Assembly (NCBI GenBank): GCA_023404095.1
Contig: JAEYDD010000015.1
Span: forward strand, 62,001 to 126,000
Source: Pseudomonadota bacterium
GTDB lineage: Bacteria > Pseudomonadota > Alphaproteobacteria > Rhizobiales > Rhizobiaceae
Direction of reading: 5' to 3'
DNA length: 64,000 nucleotides
The translations under genes and the position numbers were made by a program. The notes under the pieces are model-generated. The model was given only the letters and a program-made list of their open reading frames with translations, searched no databases and had not been told where the DNA came from. This document shows positions 15,402 to 24,092 of this stretch, piece by piece (positions within the stretch are counted from its first letter, which is position 1; the number at the start of each line of letters is the position of its first letter).

Positions 15402-16667
15402 ATGGCTGAAATGAAGCTTCAAGAACTGAAAAATAAGACGCCGACCGATCTTCTGGCCTTTGCCGAATCACTCGAGGTCGAGAACGCCAGCACGATGCGC
15501 AAGCAGGAGCTGATGTTTGCGATCCTCAAGATGCTGGCAGCGCAGGATACGGAAATCATTGGCGAGGGCGTGGTCGAGGTGCTTCAGGATGGCTTCGGCT
15601 TCCTTCGCTCGGCCAATGCGAACTATCTGCCCGGCCCCGACGATATCTACATCTCGCCCTCGCAGATCCGCAGGTTTTCGCTGAAGACGGGCGACACCGT
15701 CGAAGGACCGATCCGGGGTCCAAAGGAAGGCGAGCGGTACTTCGCGCTGTTGAAGGTCAATACAATCAACTTCGACGATCCGGAAAAGATCCGCCACAAG
15801 GTCCACTTCGACAACCTGACGCCGCTCTATCCGAACGAGCGGTTCAAGATGGAACTGGAGGTTCCGACCTCGAAGGATCTGTCGCCGCGCGTCATCGACC
15901 TGGTTGCCCCGCTCGGCAAGGGACAGCGCGGTCTCATCGTGGCGCCGCCGCGTACGGGTAAGACCGTACTTCTCCAGAACATCGCCCATTCGATCACCGC
16001 CAACCACCCTGAATGTTATCTGATCGTCCTTCTGATCGACGAACGTCCGGAAGAAGTGACGGACATGCAGCGCTCGGTGAAGGGCGAGGTTGTGTCCTCC
16101 ACGTTCGACGAGCCGGCCACGCGTCACGTGCAGGTGGCCGAGATGGTCATCGAGAAGGCTAAGCGCCTGGTCGAGCACGGCCGAGACGTGGTTATCCTGC
16201 TCGATTCGATCACCCGCCTCGGACGTGCCTACAACACGGTCGTTCCGTCATCGGGCAAGGTTCTGACCGGTGGTGTGGACGCCAACGCCCTGCAGCGCCC
16301 GAAGCGCTTCTTCGGCGCGGCCCGCAATATCGAGGAGGGTGGTTCGCTGACGATCATCGCCACCGCACTGATCGATACTGGCAGCCGTATGGACGAAGTG
16401 ATCTTCGAAGAGTTCAAGGGCACCGGCAACTCCGAAATCGTGCTTGATCGCAAGGTTGCCGACAAGCGCATCTTCCCGGCAATGGATATCCTGAAGTCTG
16501 GCACCCGTAAGGAAGACCTGCTCGTGCCGCGCCAGGATCTGCAGAAGATATTTGTTCTGCGCCGCATTCTTGCGCCGATGGGAACGACGGATGCGATCGA
16601 ATTCCTCATCGACAAGCTGAAGCAGACGAAGAACAATGGCGACTTCTTCGAGTCTATGAATACTTAA
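15402..16667 (+). CDS. rho: transcription termination factor Rho
   Basis: 421 residues from the ATG at 15402; the open frame extends upstream into a non-similar leader. The N-terminal helical domain (LQELKNKTPTDLLAFAESLEVENASTMRKQELMFAIL) is followed by the cold-shock-like RNA-binding fold (DGFGFLRS, DIYISPSQIRRFSL) and the hexameric ATPase core with Walker A at 182-188 (PPRTGKT), Walker B VVILLDSITRLGRAYN and the R-loop GGVDANALQRPKRFFGAARN. It terminates untranslated transcripts. A strong intrinsic terminator follows. Confidence 0.97.
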   Translation: MAEMKLQELKNKTPTDLLAFAESLEVENASTMRKQELMFAILKMLAAQDTEIIGEGVVEVLQDGFGFLRSANANYLPGPDDIYISPSQIRRFSLKTGDTVEGPIRGPKEGERYFALLKVNTINFDDPEKIRHKVHFDNLTPLYPNERFKMELEVPTSKDLSPRVIDLVAPLGKGQRGLIVAPPRTGKTVLLQNIAHSITANHPECYLIVLLIDERPEEVTDMQRSVKGEVVSSTFDEPATRHVQVAEMVIEKAKRLVEHGRDVVILLDSITRLGRAYNTVVPSSGKVLTGGVDANALQRPKRFFGAARNIEEGGSLTIIATALIDTGSRMDEVIFEEFKGTGNSEIVLDRKVADKRIFPAMDILKSGTRKEDLLVPRQDLQKIFVLRRILAPMGTTDAIEFLIDKLKQTKNNGDFFESMNT

Positions 16668-16696
16668 TCCGGATTTTTATCCGGATTCAGAAAAAT

Positions 16697-16738
16697 GCGG
16701 CGAAGCACCTCGTTCGGGCTTCGCCGCTTTTCTTTTTT
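16697..16738 (+). terminator. strong intrinsic terminator after rho
   Basis: A 10-base perfect stem GCGGCGAAGC (16697-16706) and GCTTCGCCGC (16718-16727) is followed by TTTTCTTTTTT and preceded by an A-run. It is among the best terminators in the window. Confidence 0.9.
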
Positions 16739-16869
16739 GAGGACGCCTCGCGTCGCGTAATCCAATGCAGGCAAAACTGGACTGGGGCGCGCCAATGTTG
16801 TATCGACGCGCTCGGTCTGCCATGGCGGCATAAATGGCGTTCGCGCGGCCTCGATACCTCTGGTGAGAT

Positions 16870-18183
16870 ATGGTGAGCAACGACACGATCTTCGCGCTTT
16901 CGAGCGGCGGGCTACCGTCCGGCGTTGCTGTCGTGCGCATCAGTGGGCCCCAGTGCGCGGGTGTTGTGCACCTCGTCGCCGGCGATCTGCCTCCTGCAAG
17001 GAAGGCCAGCCTGCGATCGATTCGAGACCGAAACGGTCTGCTTCTCGATCAAGCTCTCGTGATCTTCTTTCCTGGGCCGGCGTCATTCACGGGTGAGGAT
17101 GCGGCAGAGTTGCATGTGCACGGTGGTCGCGCCACCGTACGCGCGGTACTAGACGCGCTCGGTGCGATCCCAGGCCTGCGCAGCGCCGATGCAGGGGAAT
17201 TCAGCCGGCGCGCTTTTCATAACGGCAAGCTCGATTTGGTCGAGATCGAGGGTCTGGCAGATATTGTTGCGGCCCAGACCGAAATGCAGCGCCGTCTTGC
17301 CCTTGAGCATGCTTCAGGCGGCTTGTCGAAACTCTACACTGCATGGGCGGAACGCCTCACCCATGCGCGCGCCATGATCGAAGCGGAACTGGATTTCGCA
17401 GACGAGGACGACATACCGGGTGCGATCGGTGACACGGTTCGATCTGACTTGGAAGACCTCGCGGCGTCAATCCATGAGCACCTGCGTGGGAGCCGGACGG
17501 CCGAGATCATTCGGGACGGCTTGACCGTGGTGATCACCGGTTCTCCGAACGTCGGTAAATCGAGCCTCCTGAATTACCTCGCAAAACGTGAGGTGGCCAT
17601 CGTTACGGACATTCCCGGCACGACCAGGGATATTGTCTCTGTCGATCTCGATCTCGATGGCTTCGCGGTCCGACTGATTGATACGGCTGGTATTCGCGAT
17701 ACCGCCGAGCTCGTCGAGCGAGAGGGAATTCGCCGTGCAAAGGCTGCGGTAGAGACAGCTGATCTTGTCCTTCATCTCGTTGGACCAGAGGAAGCAATAC
17801 CGCCTGCAGAGGGCGCCCACGCTCGGACGATCCGTGTTTTCACGAAGCTGGATATGGCTGTACCGCGAGGCCGTGAGGAAGGCGAGATCGCCATATCGAC
17901 GCGAACAGGTGCCGGTATCGACACGCTACTGGCGTGCCTCAAGTCCAGACTTCCTGATTTGACAGATGCGTCCGCCTTTGCAATTCCTTCCCGGGACCGG
18001 CACAATGAGACGCTCAAAGCAGCGGTGGAGGCCGTTGAGCGTGCGCTGCTGATCCGGGGCGACCTGGAATTGCAGGCGGAGTGGCTTCGGGTTGCTGCGA
18101 CCGAAATCGGACGGATAACCGGGCGTGTCGACGTCGAAAACCTGCTTAATGTGATCTTTTCCGAATTCTGTATCGGCAAATGA
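16870..18183 (+). CDS. mnmE: tRNA uridine-5-carboxymethylaminomethyl(34) synthesis GTPase MnmE
   Basis: 437 residues. The N-terminal folate-binding domain (DTIFALSSGGLPSGVAVVRISG; FTGEDAAELHVHGG) is followed by a helical domain interrupted by a G domain with G1 GSPNVGKSSLLN, G2 TTRDI and G3 DTAGIRDT, and the C-terminal Cys motif CIGK that ends the protein. With MnmG it installs cmnm5 on U34 of several tRNAs. It lies 91 bases upstream of mnmG; the gap holds two parS sites, one starting on the mnmE stop codon. Confidence 0.97.
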   Translation: MVSNDTIFALSSGGLPSGVAVVRISGPQCAGVVHLVAGDLPPARKASLRSIRDRNGLLLDQALVIFFPGPASFTGEDAAELHVHGGRATVRAVLDALGAIPGLRSADAGEFSRRAFHNGKLDLVEIEGLADIVAAQTEMQRRLALEHASGGLSKLYTAWAERLTHARAMIEAELDFADEDDIPGAIGDTVRSDLEDLAASIHEHLRGSRTAEIIRDGLTVVITGSPNVGKSSLLNYLAKREVAIVTDIPGTTRDIVSVDLDLDGFAVRLIDTAGIRDTAELVEREGIRRAKAAVETADLVLHLVGPEEAIPPAEGAHARTIRVFTKLDMAVPRGREEGEIAISTRTGAGIDTLLACLKSRLPDLTDASAFAIPSRDRHNETLKAAVEAVERALLIRGDLELQAEWLRVAATEIGRITGRVDVENLLNVIFSEFCIGK

Positions 18184-18196
18184 TTCACGTGAAACA
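18181..18196. other. parS-like site 2 (mnmE stop)
   Basis: TGATTCACGTGAAACA differs from the 16-base alphaproteobacterial parS TGTTTCACGTGAAACA only in its left arm. Its first three bases are the mnmE stop codon. Confidence 0.8.
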
Positions 18197-18227
18197 TTAA
18201 ATGCAACGAAAGCGAGTCGAATTGAAA

Positions 18228-18243
18228 CGTTTCACGTGAAACG
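18228..18243. other. parS-like site 3 (mnmE-mnmG gap)
   Basis: CGTTTCACGTGAAACG is a perfect 16-base palindrome with the full GTTTCACGTGAAAC core. It starts 47 bases after the start of site 2 and lies about 2.5 kb upstream of parA. Confidence 0.88.
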
Positions 18244-18274
18244 ATTCTTCGCCCATCAGTGAACGGACATTCGG

Positions 18275-20155
18275 ATGAGATATGATGTCATCGTCATCGG
18301 CGGCGGGCATGCAGGCTGCGAAGCGGCTGCCGCTGCAGCTCGCGCTGGAGCGAAAACCGCCCTGCTGACCCATTCGCGGGATACCATCGGCATTATGTCA
18401 TGCAATCCCGCGATTGGCGGTCTCGGCAAGGGGCATCTCGTGCGTGAGGTGGACGCGCTGGATGGATTGATGGGCCGTGTGGCGGATCGCGCTGGAATTC
18501 AGTTTCGTCTTCTGAATCGCCGAAAGGGACCGGCAGTCCGAGGACCAAGAACGCAGGCCGACCGCCGCCTCTACCGGACGGCAATGCAGGACGAAATCGA
18601 ATCCATCGCCAATCTCGACACCATCGAGGGCGACGCCTTCGACATTGACATTCAAAACGATCAGATTGCCGCGGTCATCACCGCGGACGGTCGCCGTATC
18701 CCTTGTGCCGCGGTCGTACTGACAACGGGTACCTTCCTGCGTGGCATGATTCATCTCGGTAGCGAAACCACACCTGCTGGCCGTGTCGGGGAGAAGCCCT
18801 CCATGGGGCTGTCCGAAACTCTGCTCCGGCTCGGGTTGCGTCTTGGCAGATTGAAGACCGGAACGCCGGCACGCCTGTCGGGCAAGACGATCGCGTGGGA
18901 CCGGGTCGGGCGCCAGGCTGCCGATGACGAGCCGGTGCCGTTCTCTTTTCTGACCGAGCGGATTGTAAATCCACAGGTTGAGTGTGGGGTCACCCGTACG
19001 ACAGCGGAAACACACAGGATCATCGAGGACAATATTGGCCAGTCGGCCATGTATTCCGGCCAGATCAAAGGGGTGGGTCCTCGTTATTGCCCATCGATCG
19101 AGGACAAGATTGTTCGGTTCGGTGAACGTGATGGACACCAGATCTTTTTGGAGCCGGAGGGTCTGGATGATGACACCGTCTATCCCAATGGTATCTCGAC
19201 GTCGCTTCCGGCCGCGGTGCAGTCAGCCTTCATCCGTACGATCCCTGGACTTGAGAATGTCGAGATCCTGCAGCCCGGCTATGCCATCGAGTACGATCAC
19301 GTTGATCCCCGCGAGCTTTCGCTGGGGCTGGAAGTGACGAAGATGCCAGGCCTCTTCCTCGCGGGTCAGATAAACGGTACCACCGGATATGAGGAAGCGG
19401 CGGCGCAGGGGCTCGTTGCCGGCCTGAATGCCGCGCGCAAGGTTGGCGGCCAGTCTCCATATCATTTCAGCCGCACCAGCAGCTATATCGGCGTGATGAT
19501 CGATGACCTGACGTCGCGTGGCGTGGCGGAGCCCTATCGCATGTTTACTTCGCGTGCGGAGTATCGCTTGTCGCTTCGCGCGGACAACGCCGACCTGCGG
19601 TTGACCCCGATCGGGATTGAACTCGGAATTGTGACCGCTGAACGGCAGGTGAAGTTTTCAGCCTGGGAGGCGGAACTGGCACGGGCCCGCGCATTAGCCC
19701 AATCGCTTTCCATAACGCCGAGTCAGGCGCAGCAAGGCGGTATCCGGCTCAATCAGGATGGACAACGTCGAAGCGCGTATGACCTGTTGTCCTATAGCGA
19801 GCACTCGATTGCCACGCTTGCGCCGATCTGGCCCGAACTGGCAGCGATTCCACCTCGTATCGCCGAGGCGCTGGAGATCGAAGCTGGTTATGCTGTGTAT
19901 ATGAACCGGCAGGCAAGCGATATTGCAGACGTGCAACGGGAAGAGCAGCGGGTGATACCCGTGGAATTCAACTTTGATGATCTGCCCGGCCTGTCCAATG
20001 AGTTGCGCCTGAAGCTCACGCGTGATCGCCCCGCCAATGTGGCGCAAGCGTCCCGTATAGACGGGATGACACCGGCTGCGATTTCGCTTCTGCTGACGGC
20101 TCTCCGTCGGGCGGAGGCACAGACGCCCACCAAGACCCGAGGGGCCGGCCGATGA
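18275..20155 (+). CDS. mnmG: tRNA uridine-5-carboxymethylaminomethyl(34) synthesis enzyme MnmG
   Basis: 626 residues, full length. The FAD dinucleotide fold starts at once (VIVIGGGHAGCEAA, GGGHAG at 9-14). GidA signature 1 is GPRYCPSIEDKIVRF and signature 2 region is QINGTTGYEEAAAQGLVAGLNAA. A C-terminal helical domain (residues about 550-620) binds MnmE. The flavoenzyme works with MnmE on tRNA wobble uridines. It is coupled to rsmG by a four-base overlap (ATGA). Confidence 0.97.
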   Translation: MRYDVIVIGGGHAGCEAAAAAARAGAKTALLTHSRDTIGIMSCNPAIGGLGKGHLVREVDALDGLMGRVADRAGIQFRLLNRRKGPAVRGPRTQADRRLYRTAMQDEIESIANLDTIEGDAFDIDIQNDQIAAVITADGRRIPCAAVVLTTGTFLRGMIHLGSETTPAGRVGEKPSMGLSETLLRLGLRLGRLKTGTPARLSGKTIAWDRVGRQAADDEPVPFSFLTERIVNPQVECGVTRTTAETHRIIEDNIGQSAMYSGQIKGVGPRYCPSIEDKIVRFGERDGHQIFLEPEGLDDDTVYPNGISTSLPAAVQSAFIRTIPGLENVEILQPGYAIEYDHVDPRELSLGLEVTKMPGLFLAGQINGTTGYEEAAAQGLVAGLNAARKVGGQSPYHFSRTSSYIGVMIDDLTSRGVAEPYRMFTSRAEYRLSLRADNADLRLTPIGIELGIVTAERQVKFSAWEAELARARALAQSLSITPSQAQQGGIRLNQDGQRRSAYDLLSYSEHSIATLAPIWPELAAIPPRIAEALEIEAGYAVYMNRQASDIADVQREEQRVIPVEFNFDDLPGLSNELRLKLTRDRPANVAQASRIDGMTPAAISLLLTALRRAEAQTPTKTRGAGR

Positions 20156-20787
20156 AAGTTGAGGATATCTCCCTGAGCGACTTGAATGTTTCACGTGAAA
20201 CGGAACAGCGCTTGCGTGCTTTCATTCTGCTGTTCGATAAGTGGGCGCGGACGATCAATCTCGTTGCACCATCGACGCTGCAGGACTTGGGTGCGCGGCA
20301 TATCCGGGACAGTGCGCAAATCTTTGCGCATTGGCCCAAGGCGGCCACATGGGTCGATCTCGGCAGCGGTGGTGGCTTTCCAGGCATCATCACCGCGATT
20401 TTGCTGCATGAAACCGGAGGTGGCTGGGTACATCTTGTCGAGAGCAACAACAAGAAGGCTGCATTCTTGCGCCAGGCGATCGGTGAAACCGGCGCGCGCG
20501 CCAGCGTCCACCCGATCCGCATCGAAGCTGCGCCCGATGTCGTCTCCCATTGCGATGTCATATCTGCGAGGGCACTGGCCGATCTCCCCCTCCTGCTGAA
20601 GTATGCTGCACCGTGGATGGCCAGGAACCCCGCTTGCCGTGCCTTCTTTCACAAAGGGCGGGATTACCAGATCGAAGTGGACAAAGCCCGTGGTGACTGG
20701 GCGTTTGATCTGGTAAAACACCAGAGCGTCGTTGAGCATGATTCTGTCGTGCTGGAGATAACGGGGCTTTCGCGCATCGGTCACTGA
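20152..20787 (+). CDS. rsmG: 16S rRNA (guanine527-N7)-methyltransferase RsmG
   Basis: 211 residues. It has a Rossmann methyltransferase core with motif I WVDLGSGGGFPGI, preceded by LNLVAPSTLQDLGARHIRDSAQ-like sequence (here INLVAPSTLQDL) typical of GidB, and a VISARALADLPLLL segment. It methylates G527 in 16S rRNA using S-adenosylmethionine. Codons 12-17 carry parS site 4, read as N-V-S-R-E-T. It belongs to the mnmG-rsmG-parA-parB transcript, with parA 12 bases downstream. Confidence 0.95.
   Translation: MKVEDISLSDLNVSRETEQRLRAFILLFDKWARTINLVAPSTLQDLGARHIRDSAQIFAHWPKAATWVDLGSGGGFPGIITAILLHETGGGWVHLVESNNKKAAFLRQAIGETGARASVHPIRIEAAPDVVSHCDVISARALADLPLLLKYAAPWMARNPACRAFFHKGRDYQIEVDKARGDWAFDLVKHQSVVEHDSVVLEITGLSRIGH
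20187..20202. other. parS-like site 4 (inside rsmG)
   Basis: TGTTTCACGTGAAACG matches TGTTTCACGTGAAACA at 15 of 16 bases. It is within the 5' coding part of rsmG, about 600 bases upstream of parA. Confidence 0.88.
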
Positions 20788-20799
20788 CGGCGGATCCAC

Positions 20800-21594
20800 A
20801 TGGCAAGCCAACCCAACAGAATCATCACCATCGCCAACCAAAAGGGCGGCGTCGGCAAGACCACAACCGCGATCAATCTTGCGACGGCGCTCGCCGCGAT
20901 CGGCGAAAGCGTGTTGATCGTCGATTTGGACCCGCAGGGTAACGCCAGCACCGGGTTGGGCATAGATCGGCGGGACCGCAAGCTGTCGTCCTATGATCTG
21001 CTGATGGGAACGCACCGAATTTCCGACATCGCGCAGCAGACCGCGGTTCCTAATCTCGCTATCCTGCCTTCGACCATGGACCTTCTTGGGATAGAAATGG
21101 AGATCGCCGGAGAGAGTGATCGGGTCTTTCGTCTTCGCCGCGCGCTCTTTTCCGAAGATGCGGCACAATATTCCTATATTCTGGTGGACTGCCCACCGTC
21201 GTTCAACCTGCTGACCATGAACGCCATGACGGCCGCGCATTCCGTTTTGGTACCGTTACAATGTGAGTTCTTTGCGTTGGAAGGTCTCAGTCAGTTGCTC
21301 GAGACGGTCGACCAGATCCGCCGAACGGTCAATCCGTCGCTGGATATTCAGGGCATCGTTCTGACGATGTACGATTCGCGCAACAATCTGGCACTCCAGG
21401 TGGTCAATGACGTTCGCACGCATCTGGGAGAAAAGGTCTATCACACGTTGATCCCGCGCAACGTTCGTGTCTCGGAGGCGCCGTCTTACGGTAAGCCTGC
21501 GATCCTCTACGATCTCAAATGCGCCGGCAGTCAGGCATACCTGCAACTGGCGTCGGAAGTGATCCAGCGCGAGCGGCAGCGAAAAGCGGCGTAA
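20800..21594 (+). CDS. parA: chromosome partitioning ATPase ParA
   Basis: 264 residues. A deviant Walker A motif K15-GGVGKTT at the N-terminus marks the ParA/MinD superfamily, and the lack of an N-terminal HTH marks the chromosomal (Soj) type. Further motifs are VLIVDLDPQGNASTGLG (Walker A') and YILVDCPPSFNLLTMNAMTAA (Walker B region). ATP-ParA on the nucleoid pulls ParB-parS complexes, moving the new origin to the opposite pole. It is 21 bases upstream of parB. Confidence 0.97.
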   Translation: MASQPNRIITIANQKGGVGKTTTAINLATALAAIGESVLIVDLDPQGNASTGLGIDRRDRKLSSYDLLMGTHRISDIAQQTAVPNLAILPSTMDLLGIEMEIAGESDRVFRLRRALFSEDAAQYSYILVDCPPSFNLLTMNAMTAAHSVLVPLQCEFFALEGLSQLLETVDQIRRTVNPSLDIQGIVLTMYDSRNNLALQVVNDVRTHLGEKVYHTLIPRNVRVSEAPSYGKPAILYDLKCAGSQAYLQLASEVIQRERQRKAA

Positions 21595-21615
21595 CTGTTA
21601 TCGGAAGTAGTAGAG

Positions 21616-22512
21616 ATGAACGACGACAACTCGAAGCGGCGGCTTGGCCGCGGTTTGGCTGCCCTGATCGGCGAGATGGACCAGCCGGTGGCGATCGGTA
21701 CTGCGGCCGCGGAAGCAACGGTGAACCCGGACCGTATGGTTCCGATCGAGTTCGTCGGTCGCAATCCGCGCAACCCTCGCCGGTATTTCGACGAGGCGGA
21801 GCTGCAGGATCTTGCGGCGTCTATCCGCCAGCACGGCATCGTGCAACCCGTTGTGGTACGGACGATCGCGCCCGAACGATTTGAGATCATTGCCGGTGAA
21901 CGTCGCTGGCGCGCGGCGCAGCTGGCGGGTTTCGTCGAGATTCCTGTCATCGTCCGGGACGTGGACGACAGGACCGCACTGGAGATCGCGATCGTCGAGA
22001 ACGTCCAGCGTTCCGACCTTAATCCTCTGGAAGAGGCTTTGGGATACGATCAGCTGATTGCGGAGCATGGCTATACGCAAAACGATCTCGGCGAGATTAT
22101 TGGCAAGAGCCGCAGCCACGTGGCCAACAGCCTGCGTCTGCTGAAGCTGCCGGAACCGGTGCGCGACATGCTCGCGTCCGGTGCACTCTCGGCCGGCCAT
22201 GCACGTGCGCTGGTGCCCACTTCGGATCCTGTGCAATTGGCAAAGACGATCGTGGCCAAGGGCCTCTCCGTGCGCGATGCGGAGCGTTTGGCACAGAACG
22301 ATATCAAGGCGCAGTCCGATCCTGAGCATGCCCGCCGGGCAACCCAGAAGGACGAGAAGGACGCCGATACACTGGCTCTGGAGCGCACGCTCTCCGATAG
22401 CCTGGGTCTCGAGGTTTCCGTGAGCCACAAAGCCAACGGTGGCTATCTCCGTATCAGCTACAAGACGCTCGAGCAGCTGGAGGAGATCTGCCGCTTGCTC
22501 GAACGCCGCTGA
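21616..22512 (+). CDS. parB: chromosome partitioning protein ParB
   Basis: 298 residues. After an N-terminal ParA-stimulating segment (KRRLGRGLAALIGE) comes the ParB/Srx CTPase domain with GERRWR at 94-99, which binds the CTP phosphates. The HTH is at about 154-174 (TQNDLGEIIGKSRSHVANSLRL), followed by a linker rich in charged residues and a C-terminal dimerisation domain (TLALERTLSDSLGLEVSVSHK...LEQLEEICRLLER). ParB loads on parS as a CTP-dependent clamp. Six candidate parS sites are seen in this window. It ends 14 bases from the convergent holA. Confidence 0.97.
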   Translation: MNDDNSKRRLGRGLAALIGEMDQPVAIGTAAAEATVNPDRMVPIEFVGRNPRNPRRYFDEAELQDLAASIRQHGIVQPVVVRTIAPERFEIIAGERRWRAAQLAGFVEIPVIVRDVDDRTALEIAIVENVQRSDLNPLEEALGYDQLIAEHGYTQNDLGEIIGKSRSHVANSLRLLKLPEPVRDMLASGALSAGHARALVPTSDPVQLAKTIVAKGLSVRDAERLAQNDIKAQSDPEHARRATQKDEKDADTLALERTLSDSLGLEVSVSHKANGGYLRISYKTLEQLEEICRLLERR

Positions 22513-22526
22513 GCCTGATGCTGAAC

Positions 22527-23561
22527 CTATCCTCGCGCTGATTGCAGAACGGTCGAGAGAAGGGTCTGCATCGCAATCGTGCCTTCAAGGGACGATCTTT
22601 GCCTTGTCTGGAGTATGGCGGCCTGGAGGCGTGCCGTCTCGCGGCGGAGCGCCGGTAGCTGCCATTTCCGCAAGGCCTGTTCGATCACGGGCTTGCGCCG
22701 AAAATGCAGATGGCGGCCGAGGGTTGCGATGACTTGAGCAGCGTTCGCCCGCTTTTCGTCCATTTCGGCGCGCATGAGTTCGAGCAACTGGAACTGTCTG
22801 AGGCAGGCCTGCATCACGAGGAACACGGGCGTCTTCGACGCCATGATCTTCTGCATGGACGCGAGGAAGGTATTCTGATCGCCTTTCAGGATAGCGTCCA
22901 CAGCGTCATCCACCGATATGGCGCTGGCATCGCCAATCGCGGCGATTACGTCCTCTTCCTCAACGACAGCGCGGCCGTGACAATACAGGGCAAGTTTGCG
23001 GATCTCGTTGCGCGAGGCGAGCCTATCTCCCCCGATTGACTCCAGCAGACGTTGGCGAGCGGCCGGAACGATGCGAAGGCCGGCTGATTCCAGCTCATTG
23101 TCGACAAGGGCGCCGAGTGCCCGCGTGTCGTCGGCGTAGCAGGGAATAGCGACCGCGACGCGCGAGCTCTCAACGGCCTTCCGCAATGCCGATCCCTTCT
23201 TGAGGTCGCCCGCTTCTATGAGCAGCGTGCAGCCCTGCGGCGGCTCCCTGTTCAGGATCTCGATCGCATCCACCAATGAGCGTTCATTGGCGGCATCCTT
23301 TACCCAAACGAGCCGATCGCCGCCAAAAAGTCCGATGGCATTCATCTCGTCCAGGAGCCGGCCGGGCGTTCCCTGCAGATCGGATGCCGTCGTGCGAAGG
23401 ACGGCGAAGGCATCGTCAAGCGGGACGCCGGTCTTGGCGGCGAGCTGGCTTGCGCGCTCCGATACCAGGCCCCGATCGGGTCCGTACACCAGAAAGATGC
23501 CGCCGGACCGTGGCGCCCGCTGCAGAAAGCCATCGAACTCGTGCGACTTTATCTCTGTCAT
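22527..23561 (-). CDS. holA: DNA polymerase III delta subunit
   Basis: 344 residues. HolA features are FLVYGPDRGLVSERASQLA near the N-terminus (a degenerate nucleotide loop), RLVWVKDAANERSLVDAIEILNREP and GCTLLIEAGDLKKGSALRKAVE. The middle ARRRLLESIGGD-like segment (here QRLLESIGGDRLASRNEIRKLALYCHG) is the most conserved part. Delta opens the sliding clamp in the clamp-loader complex. The gene lies six bases downstream of lptE in the leuS-lptE-holA minus-strand operon, the standard linkage. Confidence 0.94.
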   Translation of the reverse strand: MTEIKSHEFDGFLQRAPRSGGIFLVYGPDRGLVSERASQLAAKTGVPLDDAFAVLRTTASDLQGTPGRLLDEMNAIGLFGGDRLVWVKDAANERSLVDAIEILNREPPQGCTLLIEAGDLKKGSALRKAVESSRVAVAIPCYADDTRALGALVDNELESAGLRIVPAARQRLLESIGGDRLASRNEIRKLALYCHGRAVVEEEDVIAAIGDASAISVDDAVDAILKGDQNTFLASMQKIMASKTPVFLVMQACLRQFQLLELMRAEMDEKRANAAQVIATLGRHLHFRRKPVIEQALRKWQLPALRRETARLQAAILQTRQRSSLEGTIAMQTLLSTVLQSARG

Positions 23562-23567
23562 AGCCGG

Positions 23568-24092
23568 CTATCGGACGGCTAGCGCTGCGGCCACGTCCGC
23601 CTTTACAAGCTCGGCCATCTCGCGCGCGGCTCGATTCTCCGCGTCCCGGATGGCGCGCAACTTCGCAAATTCCTGCACGGGGAAATCGACGAGCGAAACG
23701 ACCTGACGACGTCCGGAACGGATCGTTTCGCCGGATTCGACACGGGTCAGGTTATAGTCGGCGGTGATGACCAGCCGACCGGCGCGCGCGACGTCATCGG
23801 ATTTCGACAACAGGACGCCAAAATCGCGAGAACTGACGTTGAGCTCAAGGTGATAAGCCGGATTGGCAGGCTCGCCCGCCCCACCGGCGAGAAGAAAGAT
23901 CAACTCGTTGCGAACCCGCTGTTCGACGCGGTCCTCCGCCTCCGAAATGGAAACGGACGCTGTTGCGGAAGCAGTGTTCGATCCGGTCGAATAAAGTGGC
24001 GTGACCTGACAACCAGTGACAAAAGCGAGTGCGAAGAGGCCAAACGCCGAAGCGAAGAGCCTCCTCCTGCGCGATCCCTCAGACAACAACAT
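23568..24092 (-). CDS. lptE: LPS-assembly lipoprotein LptE
   Basis: 174 residues. A basic start (SRRRRLF), a hydrophobic stretch (ASAFGLFALAFVTG) and a lipobox ending V-T-G-C give Cys28 as the lipidated residue, so it is an outer-membrane lipoprotein. The rest (QVTPLYS, then NELIFLLAGG..., RLVITADYNL, ASARRE-like NRAAREMAELVKADVAAAL) matches the divergent alphaproteobacterial LptE, the plug of the LptD translocon. It overlaps the end of leuS by 14 bases and precedes holA. Confidence 0.9.
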   Translation of the reverse strand: MLLSEGSRRRRLFASAFGLFALAFVTGCQVTPLYSTGSNTASATASVSISEAEDRVEQRVRNELIFLLAGGAGEPANPAYHLELNVSSRDFGVLLSKSDDVARAGRLVITADYNLTRVESGETIRSGRRQVVSLVDFPVQEFAKLRAIRDAENRAAREMAELVKADVAAALAVR

